A DNA stretch of 63,391 nucleotides, from contig NZ_JAIKXF010000105.1 of NCBI RefSeq assembly GCF_024684275.1, positions 1-63,391 on the forward strand, given 5' to 3'. Each line of letters starts with the position of its first letter. The stretch's first letter is position 1. Below the pieces are notes generated by a model, which was not told the DNA's origin, searched no databases, and saw only the letters and a program-made list of their open reading frames with translations. Shown here in pieces: positions 8,144 to 16,901 of the stretch. The position numbers and the translations under genes are program-made. This stretch comes from Ruminococcus sp. Lineage in GTDB: Bacteria > Bacillota_A > Clostridia > Oscillospirales > Ruminococcaceae.

Positions 8144-9064
8144 ATGAATATTGAAATAACAAGAATAAATCAGGGAATAGAAAACGATCCAAAGGGCTAT
8201 GTCAGGGTAGTCAACGAGGACTACCTCTACAAGCTGACACAGATAGCCAACGAAATAGCCGAAAATCACACCGAAAAGCCCGTAATACTCCTTTCGGGGC
8301 CATCAGGCTCGGGCAAGACAACAACGGCGATGATGATAGAAAAGCTCCTTGACGACATGGGGCACGAAACACACACTCTTTCTATGGATAACTGGTTCTG
8401 TCCGCTGACAGAAGCCGAAAAGGCTCTTGCGGCTGAGGGCAAAATGGACCTCGAATCTCCGCTCCGCGTGGACAGCCAGCTCCTCAACCAGCAGATAGAG
8501 GCTATAAGTGCCTGCCGCGAGATAGAGCTGCCCAAATACGACTTCAAGACCTCCACCCGTACAGGCTCGGGCAGGAAATTCAAACGAAACAAGGGCGAAA
8601 TAGTTATATTCGAGGGCATACACGCTCTCAATCCCGCTGTCATAACCGTTCCCGACAGCATGATAAGCAAGATATATGTCAGCGTCCGCACCAGAATATC
8701 AGGGGAAAACATTCTTCTTCACCCATCAAGGGTAAGACTTATGCGCCGCATGATACGCGACAAGAACTTCCGCAAGCGCTCTCTCCGCGAGACCATGAAT
8801 ATGTTCCACAGCGTTGAGGCAGGCGAAAACAAGTACATAATGCCCTATAAATACCGCTCTGACTATGATGTTGACACATTTATGTCATATGAGCTTTCAG
8901 CCTACAGAAACGACCTCCTTGCACAGCTTGGCGAGCTTTCTGACGTTCCCGAGGTAAGAGAGTGCATAGCTGTGCTTGAGCAGCTCACTCCGCTTGACAA
9001 GGCGGATATAACTCCCGATTCGCTGATATGCGAATTTATAGGCCACGGACAATTCAAATACTGA
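8144..9064 (+). CDS. Uridine kinase-like P-loop nucleoside kinase
   Basis: A 306-residue protein with a Walker A at about residue 47 (SGPSGSGKTTTAMM) and a fold typical of the uridine kinase / phosphoribulokinase family: SMDNWF acceptor segment, LPKYDFKTSTR, IVIFEGIHALNP and a lid region RIRDKNFRKRSLRET. Members phosphorylate uridine/cytidine or related alcohols with ATP. In Firmicutes such proteins often occur fused to a TGS-like domain, which is missing here. It lies between a radical SAM gene and ppk with 18 and 44 nt spacing, likely one operon. The true substrate is uncertain. Confidence 0.8.
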   Translation: MNIEITRINQGIENDPKGYVRVVNEDYLYKLTQIANEIAENHTEKPVILLSGPSGSGKTTTAMMIEKLLDDMGHETHTLSMDNWFCPLTEAEKALAAEGKMDLESPLRVDSQLLNQQIEAISACREIELPKYDFKTSTRTGSGRKFKRNKGEIVIFEGIHALNPAVITVPDSMISKIYVSVRTRISGENILLHPSRVRLMRRMIRDKNFRKRSLRETMNMFHSVEAGENKYIMPYKYRSDYDVDTFMSYELSAYRNDLLAQLGELSDVPEVRECIAVLEQLTPLDKADITPDSLICEFIGHGQFKY

Positions 9065-9108
9065 TGATCGGGACGGATAGTCCCATATAGAATAGGAGAC
9101 AGAATAAT

Positions 9109-11349
9109 ATGGAATATCTCGAAAACCGAGAGCTTTCTTGGATAAAATTCAATAAAAGAGTCCTTGAAGAAGCTGTCGATCCCGATACGCCCCTTCTTGA
9201 AAGACTTTCATTTTCCGCAATATATCAGAGCAATCTGGACGAATTTTTCATGGTCCGTGTGGGCTCTGTAACAGAAAAAGCTAAGAAAAAAAATACTAAG
9301 CCCGACAAATTCTCGGGTATGACGCCTTCACAGCAGCTTGACGCTATTTTCACCGCTGTCCGCAGACTTCAGCCCTCTGTTGAGGGAGCTTTCCTCACCA
9401 CCATGAGCGAGCTGGCAGAATTCGGCTATGAGCACGTTTCCTTTGACAAAATGACAAAGGAGGAGCTCTCACAGCTTGAGCTGTACTTCAAGCGCGAGAT
9501 CAAGCCATTTATCTCGGGCATAGTCATCAATGACGCCCTGCCTTTCCCATTCCTCCAGAACAAGGAGATATACGCCGTGGTACAGCTGGGCTCAAAAAAA
9601 GGCATATCCATAGGTCTGATACCTGCCACCATAAACCGCTCTGAGCGCATAATCCCACTGGACGAAAACGGCAAGCGCTTTATCCTCGCCGAGGAGGTAA
9701 TACTGCACTTTGCTCATCAGATGTTCAAGAATTACAAGGTCATAGACCGCACTCTCATAAGAGTTACCCGAAGCGCCGCTATTACGGCTTCGGGAACAGG
9801 TCCCGAGTTCCGCAGACGCATGGAGGAGCTGGTTGACAAGCGCCAGAAGCTCCAGCCTATGCGCCTTGAAATGTCGGGAGTTTTCAGCCGCGACGCACTG
9901 GATTACCTCTGCAAGAAGCTGAAAATAAAGAACGCCCGTGTATTCACATCGAGAATACCTCTTGACCTATCATACCTGTTCACATTGCAGGAATATGATG
10001 ATGATCCCAAGCTCCATTATACTCCGCGTACTCCGCGAAAGCCTGCGGCTCTCTCAGATACGCGCCCTGTATTTTCACAGGTCAAGTCAAGGGATATACT
10101 GCTGAGCTATCCGTTTGAGTCCATAAATCAGTCGTTTATCAGGCTCTTACAGGAGTCTGCAAACGATCCTAAGGTTACCTCTATAAAGATAACTCTCTAC
10201 CGTCTTGCACGAAACAGCAAGGTCATAGACGCACTGTGCACCGCCGCCGAAAACGGCAAGGACGTCCTCGTTATGATAGAGCTCCGCGCCCGATTTGACG
10301 AGGAAAACAACATAGAATGGTCAAAGCACTTGCAGGAGGCAGGCGTAAATGTCATTTACGGTCCCAAAGAGTACAAGGCTCACTCAAAGCTCCTGCTCAT
10401 CACACGCAAGGCACAGGGCGGAAGCTTCGACTACGTGACACAGATAGGCACGGGCAACTATAACGAAAAGACCGCTGCCCTCTACACCGACTTGATGCTG
10501 CTGACCGCCGACAGGGACATAGCTGCCGACGCAGAGGCGGTATTCACAGCTCTGCAAAACGGCACTTTCGTAGAAAAGACCAATAAGCTCCTTGTGTCGC
10601 CCCTTGCTCTGAGACCGCAGGTGCTGGCTATGATGGACGAACAGATAGCTATTGCCAAAAGCGGCGGAAAGGGCTATATCGCCGCAAAGATAAACTCCCT
10701 CAATGACTCAGCCATTATCGCAAAGCTTGTTGAGGCTTCACAGGCCGGTGTCAAGGTAGAGCTCATAGTCCGCGGGCTGTGCTGCCTTATCGCAGGAGTT
10801 CAGGGATATACCGAGAATATCACCGTCCGCAGCATCGTGGGACGATTCCTCGAACACAGCCGTATATTCATATTCGGTGAGAACGGTGCTGACCAGAAGA
10901 TATACATCGGCTCAGCCGACTATATGAGCAGAAATACTGTCCGCAGAGTAGAGGTCGCAGCTCCTGTCGAGGACGAGCGCCTGAAAAAGCGTATCCGCGA
11001 GATGTTCAGCGTCATCATGCGCGACAATACAAAGGCAAGGATAATGCTCAGCGACGGCACTTATATCCGTGAACGCAGAAATTCGGATATACCGTTCAAT
11101 TCACAGGAATACTTCTACGAGGAGGCTTACAAAGCCCTTGAAAGCAAAAGCTCCCGTCAGGAGCAGCTAAGGAAAAACCGCGAAAAGGGCGCTGCTAAAA
11201 AGTCGGCTGCCAAAAAAGCTCCTGCTAAGAAAGCAGCAGAAAAAACTACAGCGGCAAAGACCACGGGAAGAAAAAAGACTGCAAAGCCTGCTCCCGGAAA
11301 GAATGAAACAGCTCCTAAAAGACGGGGAAGACCTAAAAAGACGGAATGA
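9109..11349 (+). CDS. ppk: Polyphosphate kinase 1 with Lys/Ala-rich C-terminal tail
   Basis: PPK1 makes polyphosphate from ATP through a phosphohistidine. The 746-residue protein has the N-terminal helical domain (YLENRELSWIKFNKRVLEEA), the head domain and two PLD-like catalytic domains. The catalytic histidine lies in YKAHSKLLLITRK (His425), the second active-site His in LEHSRIFIFG (His583). The family usually ends near residue 690; here about 65 residues are added, made of AAKK, APAKK and TTGRKK units and ending in RRGRPKK, an AT-hook-like core. This tail resembles bacterial histone H1-like tails. The start has AATAGGAGAC in front. It is the last gene of the radical SAM-kinase-ppk group. 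Confidence 0.96.
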   Translation: MEYLENRELSWIKFNKRVLEEAVDPDTPLLERLSFSAIYQSNLDEFFMVRVGSVTEKAKKKNTKPDKFSGMTPSQQLDAIFTAVRRLQPSVEGAFLTTMSELAEFGYEHVSFDKMTKEELSQLELYFKREIKPFISGIVINDALPFPFLQNKEIYAVVQLGSKKGISIGLIPATINRSERIIPLDENGKRFILAEEVILHFAHQMFKNYKVIDRTLIRVTRSAAITASGTGPEFRRRMEELVDKRQKLQPMRLEMSGVFSRDALDYLCKKLKIKNARVFTSRIPLDLSYLFTLQEYDDDPKLHYTPRTPRKPAALSDTRPVFSQVKSRDILLSYPFESINQSFIRLLQESANDPKVTSIKITLYRLARNSKVIDALCTAAENGKDVLVMIELRARFDEENNIEWSKHLQEAGVNVIYGPKEYKAHSKLLLITRKAQGGSFDYVTQIGTGNYNEKTAALYTDLMLLTADRDIAADAEAVFTALQNGTFVEKTNKLLVSPLALRPQVLAMMDEQIAIAKSGGKGYIAAKINSLNDSAIIAKLVEASQAGVKVELIVRGLCCLIAGVQGYTENITVRSIVGRFLEHSRIFIFGENGADQKIYIGSADYMSRNTVRRVEVAAPVEDERLKKRIREMFSVIMRDNTKARIMLSDGTYIRERRNSDIPFNSQEYFYEEAYKALESKSSRQEQLRKNREKGAAKKSAAKKAPAKKAAEKTTAAKTTGRKKTAKPAPGKNETAPKRRGRPKKTE

Positions 11350-11413
11350 CCGAAATTTTGCGTAAAATTCACAAAAAGTCCATATTTTACCTGAGGCATT
11401 TGAAAGAAAATAC

Positions 11414-11442
11414 TTGAAACAAGTCGTTTTTTGTGATATAAT
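11414..11442 (+). promoter_or_regulatory. Promoter of pssA
   Basis: TTGAAA 11414-11419, a 17-nt spacer and TATAAT 11437-11442. Confidence 0.8.
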
Positions 11443-11475
11443 AATCTGGTATTAAACTATCTGAGGTTTGGTTAA

Positions 11476-12120
11476 ATGATTGGATACTATAACTATACGG
11501 TTATTCTTACATATATGAGCCTCGTTTCCTCCGTTATCGGTATGCTATTTGCAATAGGCTACGGCGGAACGAGACCTCACCCCGAATATGCCATAATATG
11601 TCTTATGGTGTCGGGGCTCTGTGATATGTTCGATGGTAAGGTCGCCCGTACAAAAAAAGACCGTACCGAGAGCGAAAAAAAATTCGGGATACAGATAGAT
11701 TCCCTATGTGACGCTATCTGCTTCGGTGTCCTTCCTGCGGTGATCGGATATTCCATAGGCATGAAGGACTGGTGCGATCTGCCTATCCTTGTGCTTTTTC
11801 CGCTTTGCGCTGTCATAAGACTTGCATATTTCAACGTAGCCGAGGAGGAGCGCCAGAAAAAGACCTCTGAAAACCGCAAGGTCTATGAAGGTCTGCCCGT
11901 TACCAGTGTTGCGCTGATAATACCGCTGCTTTACAGCTTCCACAAGGACATCGGCGGAGACTGGTTCCCCGAGATATACGGCGGAGCTCTGCTGCTCATC
12001 GCACTGGCTTTCATAACTCGCTTCAAGGTGAAAAAGCCAAGCATGAAGACCATGCTGTGCTTCATCGGAGTAGGTATTATCGAGCTTATTTGGATGCTCT
12101 ATAAGACCAAAACAAGGTAA
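11476..12120 (+). CDS. pssA: CDP-diacylglycerol--serine O-phosphatidyltransferase
   Basis: A 214-residue CDP-alcohol phosphatidyltransferase. The signature D-G-x2-A-R-x8-G-x3-D-x3-D is visible from CDMFDGKVARTK through GIQIDSLCDAICFG near residue 50-80. Six or so hydrophobic segments place it in the membrane. It would make phosphatidylserine, the precursor of phosphatidylethanolamine, although no psd decarboxylase is in the window. It stands alone, with its own promoter and terminator. Other CDP-alcohol transferases share the motif; the length and N-terminal layout fit PssA best. Confidence 0.85.
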   Translation: MIGYYNYTVILTYMSLVSSVIGMLFAIGYGGTRPHPEYAIICLMVSGLCDMFDGKVARTKKDRTESEKKFGIQIDSLCDAICFGVLPAVIGYSIGMKDWCDLPILVLFPLCAVIRLAYFNVAEEERQKKTSENRKVYEGLPVTSVALIIPLLYSFHKDIGGDWFPEIYGGALLLIALAFITRFKVKKPSMKTMLCFIGVGIIELIWMLYKTKTR

Positions 12121-12128
12121 GATCACAG

Positions 12129-12155
12129 GCTGCCGCACACTGCGGCAGCTTTTTT
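12129..12155 (+). terminator. Terminator of pssA
   Basis: GCTGCCGCA, loop CAC, TGCGGCAGC and then TTTTTT. Confidence 0.92.
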
Positions 12156-12168
12156 CGCAAAAAAGGAC

Positions 12169-12197
12169 TTTACAACCTTTAAAATATAATGTATAAT
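12169..12197 (+). promoter_or_regulatory. Promoter of the lipoprotein operon
   Basis: TTTACA 12169-12174, a 17-nt spacer and TATAAT 12192-12197, 45 nt before the first lipoprotein gene. Confidence 0.7.
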
Positions 12198-12241
12198 AAT
12201 ATGACCAAGATACTATACGAATCTTAGAAAGGATCACATAT

Positions 12242-12709
12242 ATGAAAAAGCAGTTTTTCTGCATATGCGCTGCGGCGGTACTCACTGTCTGCGGAGCCTC
12301 CTGCGGCAGCCGGCCTGCTTCAAAAAACGGGATAACGGTTTCCGTCGAGACTGTGAACAATGTCCCGATAAAGGACATCATTGCCAATACCACAGGCAAA
12401 TGGGAGACTACAAAGGAATACCTCAACGGCAGAGAGCGCAGCAATTCAGATATGACCTATAACTGCTATGACCTTGCTGCTGACGGCAGCGGTATCTGCT
12501 ATACCCCCGACGGAAACAAGCAGCAGGTAAGCTGGGAGGTCACCTCAGACGGCGGCGTAAGGATACTTTACGAGGAAATGGGCGAGCTCACCGAGTACTA
12601 CGACTTTCTGGGCTGCGACCTCGTTACAAAAAAACAGACCGATGAGGGAACTCTCGATATATACCTTGCAAAGGTTACTAAATTCTCAGGCAAAGGAGCT
12701 GAAACATGA
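12242..12709 (+). CDS. Lipoprotein with GKWE-type domain, first of three tandem paralogues
   Basis: A 155-residue protein with a short charged start, a hydrophobic run and a lipobox-like cysteine (ASC at about residue 21), so it is probably exported and lipid-anchored. The mature part begins with TGKWETT and ends with IYLAKVTKF, the same frame of motifs (GKWE... then LxKVxxF/EF) seen in the next two genes. This suggests a lipocalin-like beta-barrel measured against a ligand, but no family is recognised with certainty. Its TGA overlaps the next ATG. Confidence 0.75.
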   Translation: MKKQFFCICAAAVLTVCGASCGSRPASKNGITVSVETVNNVPIKDIIANTTGKWETTKEYLNGRERSNSDMTYNCYDLAADGSGICYTPDGNKQQVSWEVTSDGGVRILYEEMGELTEYYDFLGCDLVTKKQTDEGTLDIYLAKVTKFSGKGAET

Positions 12710-13188
12710 GAAAAATAATAGCTTTTACTCTTTCAGCCATAGTCCTTCTGTGCTGCCTTTCAGGCTGCGGTGCAAAGCGTGATCCCAAGTATTACGGCAA
12801 ATGGGAAGCAGACTATATGACAATTGACGGTAAAAAGTATGAGGATATCATGCTCCCTGTAGGTGCGCTGTTCCGCTTTGAGCTGACAGACGACGGCAAG
12901 GTCACATGGAAATCTGCGGTGGATAATGCCATTATCCAGAACGCCAACGAGGACAAGGACATGATATGGAAGAATATCGAGGATAACAGGATAGAAATAA
13001 AAGTCACCGACCTTTCAGGCAAGACCGAACCTCAGACTATGGAGCTTGAATATATCGATGACGCTCTTGTCATTGATATGGACAGCACTCAGGTACACCT
13101 CGTCAAGGTCGACGAATTCAGCGAGATAGATCCGTATCTGATAAACAGCGTTGGAAGCGCTATACAGAATTTCGGCATTAAGGAGTAA
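12706..13188 (+). CDS. Lipoprotein with GKWE-type domain, second paralogue
   Basis: A 160-residue protein with signal sequence and lipobox LSGCG (Cys at about 21). The domain reads YYGKWEADYMTIDGKKYED near its start and VHLVKVDEFSEID near its end, matching its neighbours. The ATGA overlap with the upstream gene implies translational coupling. Function unknown. Confidence 0.78.
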   Translation: MRKIIAFTLSAIVLLCCLSGCGAKRDPKYYGKWEADYMTIDGKKYEDIMLPVGALFRFELTDDGKVTWKSAVDNAIIQNANEDKDMIWKNIEDNRIEIKVTDLSGKTEPQTMELEYIDDALVIDMDSTQVHLVKVDEFSEIDPYLINSVGSAIQNFGIKE

Positions 13189-13201
13189 TAAAGGAGATAT
13201 T

Positions 13202-14128
13202 ATGAAAAAGATAATTTGTTTTTGCTTGTCAGCCTTCCTGCTTGCAGGTACCTTCTGCGGCTGTTCCGACAAAAAGTCCAAAAAGTCCGATAAGGAGAGC
13301 ACCACAGAATCTACAACAGCTGAGACCACTGCAAATAATGAGCCAATAGACAACGAGGGAAAGCCTTTCCTCGGTAAATGGGAGTCATACAAGGCTCTTG
13401 TAATGGGCGAGGAATACGAAACAGAATATGCAGGCTATCCTCTCAGCGCAGTTGCGAAATTAGAGGTAAATGAGGATAAGACCGCTACGATGATAGTTGC
13501 TCTCAATCCCCACGGCAAGGAAAATACCTTTGATTTCTCATGGAACATCACCAATACCGATGGCGAGGACGTGCTTCATCTGGCAAGTCCTACTGACTTT
13601 TATGACTGCACCATAAAGCAGGGACAGATGCTTATGAGATACGGCGATTACGATGACGGAACTATCATCTATCTCATGAAAACCAATGAATTCACCGAGA
13701 TAGAGCGTCCTACAGAGCCCGGGCTGGACAAAGCTGATTTCAGCGGCTTCATGGGCAAGTGGGAAGCTGAGGAGGTAACCTCTGACGGCACCGTATATAA
13801 CGATAAGCTGGGCGAATACCCAATAAATGCGGCATTCAGGCTTGAGGTCTTTGAGGACAACAACGCGGCAATGTCAATAATCGGCGAAAACTCGTCCTAT
13901 GAGTGGGAGCCCGACAAAAAGGATCAGCTCTATATGTGGCGTGATTACGAGGGCTTTACCATGAAGATAAACGACGGAAAGCTTTATCTTGACAACGAAA
14001 TGGGACTTAAACTCAGACTTAAAAAGGTCGATAAATTCTCAGAGTACGACTTTAATGTGAGTCCCGAGGATATCCCCGAGGAGGATATTATCCTCAATCC
14101 CGAGGAGGGAACAGAAACCACAACATGA
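13202..14128 (+). CDS. Lipoprotein with two GKWE-type domains, third paralogue
   Basis: A 308-residue protein. ATG 13202 follows AAGGAGATATT and yields a signal peptide with lipobox FCGC; the upstream start at 13151 lies inside the previous gene and is rejected. After a Ser/Lys/Thr-rich linker come two copies of the domain, starting FLGKWESYK and FMGKWEAEE, each with a GYPLSAVAKLEV/EYPINAAFRLEV strand and a closing LMKTNEF/LKKVDKF strand. The gene is thus a duplication of the unit found singly in the two preceding genes. It ends in a Glu/Thr-rich tail. No enzymatic motif is seen; a cell-surface binding role is a guess. Confidence 0.78.
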   Translation: MKKIICFCLSAFLLAGTFCGCSDKKSKKSDKESTTESTTAETTANNEPIDNEGKPFLGKWESYKALVMGEEYETEYAGYPLSAVAKLEVNEDKTATMIVALNPHGKENTFDFSWNITNTDGEDVLHLASPTDFYDCTIKQGQMLMRYGDYDDGTIIYLMKTNEFTEIERPTEPGLDKADFSGFMGKWEAEEVTSDGTVYNDKLGEYPINAAFRLEVFEDNNAAMSIIGENSSYEWEPDKKDQLYMWRDYEGFTMKINDGKLYLDNEMGLKLRLKKVDKFSEYDFNVSPEDIPEEDIILNPEEGTETTT

Positions 14129-14150
14129 TAAGCCTTGCGCTGATGCGCAA

Positions 14151-14250
14151 AGTTCAGAGTTGAGAGTGAAGAGTTTAGAGTTAATGTGTTCGCTCACATT
14201 ATTTAAATCTTGTCGCCGCAGGCGACTCCATAACTCTCAGCTCTAAACTG
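14151..14250. repeat. Imperfect inverted repeat of AGTTGAGAGT-like units
   Basis: TTCAGAGTTGAGAGT at the left is matched by an imperfect complement, ACTCTCAGCTCTAAACTGAA, about 80 nt later; the centre holds small hairpins (GTTCGCTCAC, TCGCCGCAGGCGA). Similar AGAACTAAGAGCT or CTCAACTCTCA tracts occur near 18729 and 30370. No coding potential; a small non-autonomous element is possible. Confidence 0.45.
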
Positions 14251-14266
14251 AATAATGATCTCAAAA

Positions 14267-14300
14267 ACAAGCGCAAAGTATCTTTTGCGCTTGTTTTTTT
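14267..14300 (+). terminator. Terminator of the lipoprotein operon
   Basis: ACAAGCGCAAA pairs with TTTGCGCTTGT across a 6-nt loop, followed by a T tract. Confidence 0.85.
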
Positions 14301-14321
14301 GTGGTTTTTTCAACATTCCCT

Positions 14322-14350
14322 TTGACATTGAACATCAAGGGTGATATAAT
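14322..14350 (+). promoter_or_regulatory. Promoter of iorAB
   Basis: TTGACA 14322-14327, a 17-nt spacer and TATAAT 14345-14350, both perfect consensus hexamers. Confidence 0.88.
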
Positions 14351-14417
14351 AAATTAAGTGTTGATTATTAGCGCAGTCTCTGCGCTTGATCCTATTTTAT
14401 GATAAAGGAGAGATCAT

Positions 14418-16235
14418 ATGCATAAGGAATTCTTAATGGGCAATGCCGCTATTGCAAGAGGTGCTGTTGCGGCAGGTCTGAATCTGGTCTCAGGCTATCC
14501 GGGTACTCCATCAACAGAGGTACTCGAAACTACCGCAAAAGTAAACGACGGTTCTATCTATGTTGAATGGTCGGTAAACGAAAAGGCTGCTCTGGAGCTT
14601 GGCGCAGGCGCTGCTTACAGCGGTGCCCGTTCAATGGTCACCATGAAGCAGGTAGGTCTTAATGTTGCCTCCGATCCTCTCATGAGCCTTGCCTATATCG
14701 GCGTAAAGGGCGGTATGGTAATACTCGTTGCCGACGATCCGGGACCTATATCCTCACAGACAGAGCAGGATACCCGTCATTTTGCTTCATTCTCAAAGCT
14801 CCCGTGCTTCGATCCGTCATCGGTTCAGGAAGCCTATGACATGATACAGGAGGCTTTTGAATATTCCGAAAAATACCATACTCCCGTGCTTTTCAGACCT
14901 ACTACAAGAGTCTGTCACGGCTATGCTTCGATAGAAGTCAAGGATAATGAGGAATACAAGGTAAACAAGCCCGAGGGCTTTGTGAAGGATTCCTCAAAGT
15001 GGGTAATATTCCCACGTCTTTCCTATAACGCCCATATAAATATCGAAGCCAGAAATGTTGAGCTTTCGCAGGTATTCTCGGATTATAAGCGCAATATCAT
15101 AACTGAGGCTGCCGATAAGAGCTGCCGCAGGGGTATCGCTGCTCACGGCATAAGCTATACATACACTTTGGAGGCTCTCCGCGGAAAGAGCGCACCTAAG
15201 GTATTCAAGGTTTCAACTCCTTTCCCGTTCCCCGAACAGGCAGCGTTGAAGTTCTTGGAGGGACTTGATGAGGTGCTCTGTATCGAGGAACTTGACCCCG
15301 TTATCGAGCGCGAGCTCACCTATATATGCGGAAAATATCACCTGAACACAAAAATACTCGGCAAGCTCACACACCATGTCAAGAACGCAGGCGAGAACAC
15401 CTGTGCTTCTGTGGCTGAAAATATTGCCGATTTCATGGGCTGGGAGAAGCCTGCCGCTGCTGAAATGGAAGCTCCCCCTGCACTCCCTGTAAGACCTCCC
15501 GTACTCTGTGCAGGCTGTCCTCACAGAGCTTCATTCTTCGCAGTCAAGGAGGCGATGAAGGGCAAAAAATCCGTATTCTGCGGAGACATCGGCTGCTATA
15601 CCCTCGGAAACGCTATGCCGCTCGATATGGTAGATACCTGCCTCTGCATGGGCGCAGGCGTGAATATCACACAGGGTATCGGCAAGATAGAGCCTGATAC
15701 AAACTGCTTTGCATTTGTGGGAGATTCAACATTCTTCGCCTCTGCTATCACAGGCGCTGTAAATGCTGTTTACAATCAGGCTGATATGACTCTGGTAGTT
15801 CTTGATAACTCAACAACTGCCATGACAGGTCATCAGCCTCACCCCGGCACAGGACGCACCATGATGGGCGAGGTAGTCGAAAAGGTGAGCATACAGGATG
15901 TCCTCAGGGGCGTTGGCGTCAAGACAGTTGAGACCGTAAATCCGCTTGAGCTCAACAAGGCTATCGACACTGTAAAGCGTGTTTCCGCCGAAAAGGGCGT
16001 AAAGGCTATTATATTCAAATCTCCATGTGCTGTACTCATAAAGGGCAATAAGCCTGCTGTTATCGACAACGCTAAGTGTACATCATGCAAAAAGTGCATC
16101 AAGACTCTGGGCTGCCCGGGCATCGTACTTCGGGACGGCAGGGTAACTATAGAAAATTCGCTCTGTACAGGCTGCGGACTCTGTTCACAGGTATGTCCTT
16201 TCGGAGCAATAGGAGGTGGCGAAAATGCAGAGTAA
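14418..16235 (+). CDS. iorA: Indolepyruvate ferredoxin oxidoreductase, alpha subunit
   Basis: A 605-residue thiamine-diphosphate enzyme subunit that interconverts aryl-pyruvates and aryl-acetyl-CoA with ferredoxin. The N-terminal pyrimidine-binding domain starts MGNAAIARGAVAAG with SGYPGTPST; the C-terminal TPP domain has CAGCPHRASF and GDIGCYTLG with GDSTFFAS. Two 4Fe-4S motifs close the chain: CTSCKKCIKTLGC and CTGCGLCSQVC. RBS AAAGGAGAGATCAT. It overlaps iorB by 11 nt. With iorB and the aryl-CoA ligase downstream it forms an aromatic amino acid or arylacetate module, running either to degrade aromatic amino acids or reductively to make them. Confidence 0.96.
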   Translation: MHKEFLMGNAAIARGAVAAGLNLVSGYPGTPSTEVLETTAKVNDGSIYVEWSVNEKAALELGAGAAYSGARSMVTMKQVGLNVASDPLMSLAYIGVKGGMVILVADDPGPISSQTEQDTRHFASFSKLPCFDPSSVQEAYDMIQEAFEYSEKYHTPVLFRPTTRVCHGYASIEVKDNEEYKVNKPEGFVKDSSKWVIFPRLSYNAHINIEARNVELSQVFSDYKRNIITEAADKSCRRGIAAHGISYTYTLEALRGKSAPKVFKVSTPFPFPEQAALKFLEGLDEVLCIEELDPVIERELTYICGKYHLNTKILGKLTHHVKNAGENTCASVAENIADFMGWEKPAAAEMEAPPALPVRPPVLCAGCPHRASFFAVKEAMKGKKSVFCGDIGCYTLGNAMPLDMVDTCLCMGAGVNITQGIGKIEPDTNCFAFVGDSTFFASAITGAVNAVYNQADMTLVVLDNSTTAMTGHQPHPGTGRTMMGEVVEKVSIQDVLRGVGVKTVETVNPLELNKAIDTVKRVSAEKGVKAIIFKSPCAVLIKGNKPAVIDNAKCTSCKKCIKTLGCPGIVLRDGRVTIENSLCTGCGLCSQVCPFGAIGGGENAE

Positions 16236-16797
16236 TATCCTTATCTGCGGCGTAGGCGGTCAGGGAATCGTCCTCACATCAAAGCTCATTGCCGCAACTG
16301 CTATGGAGCATGATATTCCCGTAATGAGCGCCGAAACTATCGGTATGGCTCAGAAGGGCGGAAGCGTTTTCAGCTTCCTCAGACTGGGTGATGATATATA
16401 CTGCCCTATGTTTCCCGAGAAAACTGCTGATATAATCATCGGATTCGAGCCCGCAGAGGCAGTACGTATGCTGCCGTATCTGAAGGACGGCGGTCAGGTG
16501 GTAGTCAATACCCACCCTATAATGCCTGTTACCGCTACTCTCAGCGGCTCTGACTACACAGGACAGGAAATGATAGAGTACCTTCAGCGCAACGTGAAGA
16601 ACGTACTTCTTGTTGACGGCACTAAAGCCTGTGAGGAGATAGGCTCGCCAAAGGTTCTCAATATGATAATGCTGGGAGCGTCAGTGCGCAACGACGTGCT
16701 GCCATTCTCTGTAGACGATATAGAAGACACCATGAAAAAGACAGTAAAACCACAGTTTGTGGAAATGAACAGCAAAGCACTTCGTTACACTAAGTAG
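16225..16797 (+). CDS. iorB: Indolepyruvate ferredoxin oxidoreductase, beta subunit
   Basis: A 190-residue gamma-type domain of the 2-oxoacid:ferredoxin oxidoreductase family (ILICGVGGQGIVLTSK, then SAETIGMAQKGGSVFS), partner of IorA. ATG 16225 is chosen because GGAGGTGG sits 7 nt upstream; the in-frame GTG at 16216 lies within that site. The start overlaps the iorA stop. Its own stop codon TAG is supplied by the GTAG tag of a palindromic repeat inserted at the very end of the gene, so the last residue or two may differ from close relatives. Confidence 0.95.
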   Translation: MQSNILICGVGGQGIVLTSKLIAATAMEHDIPVMSAETIGMAQKGGSVFSFLRLGDDIYCPMFPEKTADIIIGFEPAEAVRMLPYLKDGGQVVVNTHPIMPVTATLSGSDYTGQEMIEYLQRNVKNVLLVDGTKACEEIGSPKVLNMIMLGASVRNDVLPFSVDDIEDTMKKTVKPQFVEMNSKALRYTK

Positions 16798-16866
16798 GGG
16801 AGAGCGCCTTGCCCTCCCGAGACAAAAGAGAATCGTACAATGGGAGCCCGAGGGCTGGCTCCCCTA
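16794..16866. repeat. Composite REP element (type H) between iorB and the CoA ligase gene
   Basis: GTAGGGGAG at the left and CTCCCCTAC at the right are inverted; inside are two hairpins, GGGAG...CTCCC and GGGAGCC...GGCTCCC. The layout is that of a two-REP inverted unit with outward GTAG tags. The left tag contains the iorB stop codon. Confidence 0.8.
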
Positions 16867-16901
16867 CAAGTTATCAATCAAAAAACGAAAGGTATGAGAA
16901 A

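Noticed and set aside
16809..16901. N-terminal extension of the CoA ligase
   Set aside because: It translates the palindromic repeat; ATG 16902 has GAAAGG and the usual family start.
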